DNA of 8,417 nucleotides from CAZTAO01 sp964611645 (GTDB lineage: Bacteria > Armatimonadota > UBA5829), in contig CAZTAO010000110.1 in NCBI GenBank assembly GCA_964611645.1, forward strand, positions 1 through 8,417, in the 5' to 3' direction. Within the stretch, counting starts at the first letter, position 1, and each line of letters starts with the position of its first letter. The notes below the pieces were generated by a model. The model did no database searches, was not told the DNA's origin, and saw nothing but the letters and a program-made list of their open reading frames with translations. The translations under genes were made by a program, and so were the position numbers. Shown piece after piece: positions 5,879 through 8,417 of the stretch.

Positions 5879-7742
5879 GTTTCAAAGCCTGATCGGCATT
5901 GGGTCGGATTCCGACACCAACATGGTAGCATGTCTCACTTCCGTTAGGATTATGTTTCAAAGCCTGATCGGCATTAGTCCCCGTTCCGACGCCCCGAAAT
6001 CCGAGATGAGGACCTACATGGTTAACACGTTTCAAAGCCTGATCGGCATTAGTCCCCGTTCCGACTGCAGTGGCAAGGGTGAGTCGGTTACAATCTGTAA
6101 CCACTTGTTTCAAAGCCTGATCGGCATTAGTCCCCGTTCCGACTGGACCCCAATCGCAATGGGGACCATACTCGTCAATGAGTTTCAAAGCCTGATCGGC
6201 ATTAGTCCCCGTTCCGACTTGGGTCCGATATTCCGGCTCGGCGACGCTCATCCCAGGTTTCAAAGCCTGATCGGCATTAGTCCCCGTTCCGACAGTTCAA
6301 TAGCGACTTGGAAGCGTTGCTCAACTAGTACAGTTTCAAAGCCTGATCGGCATTAGTCCCCGTTCCGACGTACACCCGTGAATGCTTGCCCCTGGAAGGA
6401 GATTGCCGTTTCAAAGCCTGATCGGCATTAGTCCCCGTTCCGACGAAGTCTGGAAGAGACCGAACAGAAGTATGGTATAAAGTTTCAAAGCCTGATCGGC
6501 ATTAGTCCCCGTTCCGACCCACGAGGGCTGGCTGTCTACCTTCATCCCGCCGCAGCGTTTCAAAGCCTGATCGGCATTAGTCCCCGTTCCGACGCGCAGC
6601 TAAGGCTGAAGCCAAGGCACAGGGCCTGACCGTGTTTCAAAGCCTGATCGGCATTAGTCCCCGTTCCGACTCCCTACGTATGCGCCTGGTTGTATGGAAG
6701 TCAATGCGTTTCAAAGCCTGATCGGCATTAGTCCCCGTTCCGACGTAGTACTGTTTGTGTTCGTGTCAACGTTGCTGTTGTCTGGTTTCAAAGCCTGATC
6801 GGCATTAGTCCCCGTTCCGACGTATACTAAATAAAACAAAGTCCTTAGGAGGACACAATGGGTTTCAAAGCCTGATCGGCATTAGTCCCCGTTCCGACGG
6901 TCAACGCGCCCGCCCAACCCGGCTGGCCGTCCATCCGGTTTCAAAGCCTGATCGGCATTAGTCCCCGTTCCGACGTGGCCTGGTGAGTGGGCTATTTGCT
7001 TATCTTGGTATCAGAGGTTTCAAAGCCTGATCGGCATTAGTCCCCGTTCCGACCGATGCTGTTTATAGCGACAATCCTGATGTCTGGTAGCGTTTCAAAG
7101 CCTGATCGGCATTAGTCCCCGTTCCGACCACACACAGGCTGAACTGGGAGCGGTGGAGCAACAAGGGGTTTCAAAGCCTGATCGGCATTAGTCCCCGTTC
7201 CGACTAGCTGATGCTGCCCAAGAGTGGCTCTATGCTGCTGGCCGTTTCAAAGCCTGATCGGCATTAGTCCCCGTTCCGACTTATCAGTAAGTGTGTTATC
7301 TATATGCATTCCCGCTAGGTTTCAAAGCCTGATCGGCATTAGTCCCCGTTCCGACTTGATGGTGATGTTCGTGAGAAAGCCCTTGAGGATACGTTTCAAA
7401 GCCTGATCGGCATTAGTCCCCGTTCCGACCGCAGACTTTCACGCCGACCCCTGATCCCGGATTTTGTTTCAAAGCCTGATCGGCATTAGTCCCCGTTCCG
7501 ACACCTAAGCAGAACTACGACAACTGCCGCTATGCTATCAAGGTTTCAAAGCCTGATCGGCATTAGTCCCCGTTCCGACAATAAGATGAAGAACACTACA
7601 AGAGCAAAGCTGGTAGCGTTTCAAAGCCTGATCGGCATTAGTCCCCGTTCCGACAGAGTCTATTGGGCCAGAGCGTTGTGTTCTGCGTGTTGGTTTCAAA
7701 GCCTGATCGGCATTAGTCCCCGTTCCGACCGCAGTCCCTGGC

Positions 7743-7768
7743 CACGCTCGAATCTCACGCTCAGAATC
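7743..7768. repeat. Adjacent direct repeat close to the leader-array junction
   Basis: CACGCTCGAATC (7743-7754) and CACGCTCAGAATC (7756-7768) differ by one inserted base and are one base apart. They lie 14 bp from the first repeat, where leader-anchoring or integration-host-type signals occur in other CRISPR systems. Confidence 0.7.
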
Positions 7769-7851
7769 GCGTATCTCCGAGCGACTCCCTGGACAACACT
7801 AACAACTTCAATCCCAAACCCGGAAATCCCTTCTTCCGAGGCTAGTTCCCC

Positions 7852-7898
7852 TTTCCGAGCGAGACGGCCCTTTTCGGCATTCTTGAGTCGCTCGGAAA
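7852..7898. repeat. 11-bp inverted repeat in the leader
   Basis: TTTCCGAGCGA (7852-7862) and its exact complement TCGCTCGGAAA (7888-7898) are separated by 25 bp. In RNA it could form a hairpin just after the cas2 stop codon. It has no T-run on the minus strand, so it is not a standard terminator; a protein site or attenuator is possible. Confidence 0.65.
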
Positions 7899-7933
7899 AC
7901 GTCTCGATTTGCACACGCCAACCGGACGAACTC

Positions 7934-8209
7934 TCACACAACGATAAGATCAGGGTCCTGCGTTACGCCTCCCAGCCCTATAATGGTCAGCCGCTTCGTG
8001 CAGTTCGCGCAGTTGATGTATATCCGCATGCTGTCCTCTTTCTCATCGACGAGCTTCCGCAGCTTCGCCAGCATCTTGTCCATCTCCGCCTGCTCCATAT
8101 TGCACTCGAAGACACTGAACTGTACACGGTCGCCAAAGAGCTTCAGGCACTTCGCTATCCTCGTGCGGCGCTTGTCATCCACCACGTCATAGGATACCAG
8201 GACGAACAT
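7934..8209 (-). CDS. cas2: Cas2 spacer-integration subunit
   Basis: Cas2 forms the dimeric core of the Cas1-Cas2 integrase that inserts new spacers at the leader end of the array. The 91-residue product has the expected size. It shows the N-terminal MFVLVSYDVVDDKRR with the conserved Asp at the end of strand 1, GDRVQFSVFECNM (26-38), EDSMRIYINC and a C-terminal IIGLGG. This ferredoxin-like pattern is intact. The ATG at 8209 is 6 nt after the cas1 stop; its ribosome binding site is weak (AGGGTG close to the start), so translation probably depends on coupling to cas1. It is followed by the leader. Confidence 0.95.
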   Translation of the reverse strand: MFVLVSYDVVDDKRRTRIAKCLKLFGDRVQFSVFECNMEQAEMDKMLAKLRKLVDEKEDSMRIYINCANCTKRLTIIGLGGVTQDPDLIVV

Positions 8210-8215
8210 AACACC

Positions 8216-8417
8216 CTACTTGACCAGGAATGGCTCATACTTCTCCGGGTCGCCATCTCTCACAGCCGCCGCCACGCTCTGGGCTTGTTGCAGGCATACT
8301 CTGCCATAGCCCATTTTCCCGCCATCCGGCCCTGTTTTCACTTCGTCTTCCATCCGCTCATAGGTAAGCGTCAAACCACCCCCACCTTGTTTGGCTTCCT
8401 GACTTGAGCGATACTAT
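8216..8417 (-). CDS. cas1: Cas1 integrase, C-terminal fragment with apparent frameshift
   Basis: Only the last part of the gene is in the window. The final residues (YERMEDEVKTG, YGRVCLQQAQSVAAAVRDGD, then EKYEPFLVK) match the end of Cas1: a basic/acidic helix, an arginine-containing helix with Gln-Ala, and the near-terminal YEPF. Going upstream, this frame meets TAG at 8416-8414. The neighbouring frame reads VSLKSGSQTRWGWFDAY up to 8361, which resembles the sequence that normally precedes YERM in Cas1. Removing one base of GG (8363-8364) would join the two as WFDAYYERMEDEV. The gene is therefore either frameshifted or the sequence has a one-base error near its end. The catalytic residues would lie outside the window. 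Confidence 0.75.

Larger units (their letters stand above)
5650..7729 (-). CRISPR. CRISPR array, 28 repeats of 37 bp and 27 spacers, transcribed leftward
   Basis: On the plus strand the repeat begins GTTTCAAAGCCTGATCGG and ends AGTCCCCGTTCCGAC. Repeat starts include 5725, 5802, 5879, 5954, 6029, 6107 and so on to 7693. The 24 repeats from 5954 to 7729 look identical. Repeats at 5725, 5802 and 5879, and the truncated one ending at 5686, share a different 3' part (ATTGGGTCGGATTCCGAC). Spacers are 36-42 bp, most often 38. The crRNA strand is taken as minus because repeats then end in TTTGAAAC, a typical 8-nt handle, because cas1-cas2 and a leader-like region lie at the 7730 end, and because the degenerate repeats are at the opposite end. 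Within the repeat, GCC-GATCA-GGC could form a short stem just before the handle. The subtype is undetermined: Cas6-processed, type I or III. Confidence 0.97.
7730..7933 (-). promoter_or_regulatory. CRISPR leader between cas2 and the array
   Basis: These 204 bp separate the cas2 stop from the first repeat and should hold the pre-crRNA promoter and the signals used for spacer integration. An 11-bp perfect inverted repeat (TTTCCGAGCGA at 7852-7862, TCGCTCGGAAA at 7888-7898) and a third TCCGAGCGA copy (7776-7784) are present, together with an adjacent direct repeat near the array (7743-7768). TCCCTGG occurs at 7735-7741 and 7786-7792. The region is not AT-rich, and no promoter could be assigned with confidence. 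Confidence 0.7.

Noticed and set aside
5805..6263. Open frames on both strands through the CRISPR repeats
   Set aside because: They repeat the same translated repeat sequence every 37 bp plus spacer and only reflect that the repeat lacks stops in some frames.
7696..7941. 81-codon open frame on the minus strand across the leader, overlapping the cas2 stop codon
   Set aside because: It would start at TTG without a ribosome binding site and ends inside the first CRISPR repeat. The region has repeats expected of a leader, and no family is recognisable.

Overview
The window is a bacterial CRISPR locus in which every supported gene lies on the minus strand, so transcription runs from high to low coordinates. 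DNA is moderately GC-rich by eye. Start sites use GTG and TTG as well as ATG, mostly with good GGAGG-type ribosome binding sites. The phylum cannot be resolved from the sequence. A Fis-type helix-turn-helix, Shine-Dalgarno sites and a minus-strand hairpin/T-run terminator all point to Bacteria rather than Archaea.

Layout in the direction of transcription: the C-terminal end of cas1 (8417-8216, cut by the window edge, with an apparent one-base frameshift); cas2 (8209-7934); a 204-bp leader (7933-7730) with inverted and direct repeats; a CRISPR array of 28 repeats of 37 bp and 27 spacers (7729-5650); a trailer with heptamer tandem repeats (5655-5621); cas6 (5411-4644, GTG start); a CARF / coiled-coil / Fis-HTH regulator (4605-3805) followed by a terminator; a 207-bp intergenic region with a candidate promoter and dyad; a three-gene cassette of a DUF697 membrane protein (3597-3037), a membrane protein with PD-(D/E)xK-like residues (3031-2147, TTG start) and a NERD-domain SF1 helicase (2091-148, GTG start); and a rho-independent terminator (27-2).

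How the parts may fit together: Cas1-Cas2 would add spacers at the leader end. The array is probably transcribed leftward and cut by Cas6 to leave an 8-nt UUUGAAAC 5' handle. No interference effector gene (Cas10, Cas7, Cas5, Cas3) is in the window, so the subtype is open. The handle and Cas6 fit type I or III. The CARF regulator favours a type III system that makes cyclic oligoadenylate. The regulator sits next to the three-gene cassette, with a dyad beside the cassette's candidate promoter. The most interesting hypothesis is that the cassette is an accessory effector module switched by a CARF sensor. This is inference, not shown by the sequence.

The array records its own history. The four leader-distal (oldest) repeats carry a block of six substitutions relative to the 24 others, the oldest end contains a 77-bp tandem duplication, and the terminal repeat has lost exactly the 8 bp that encode the handle.
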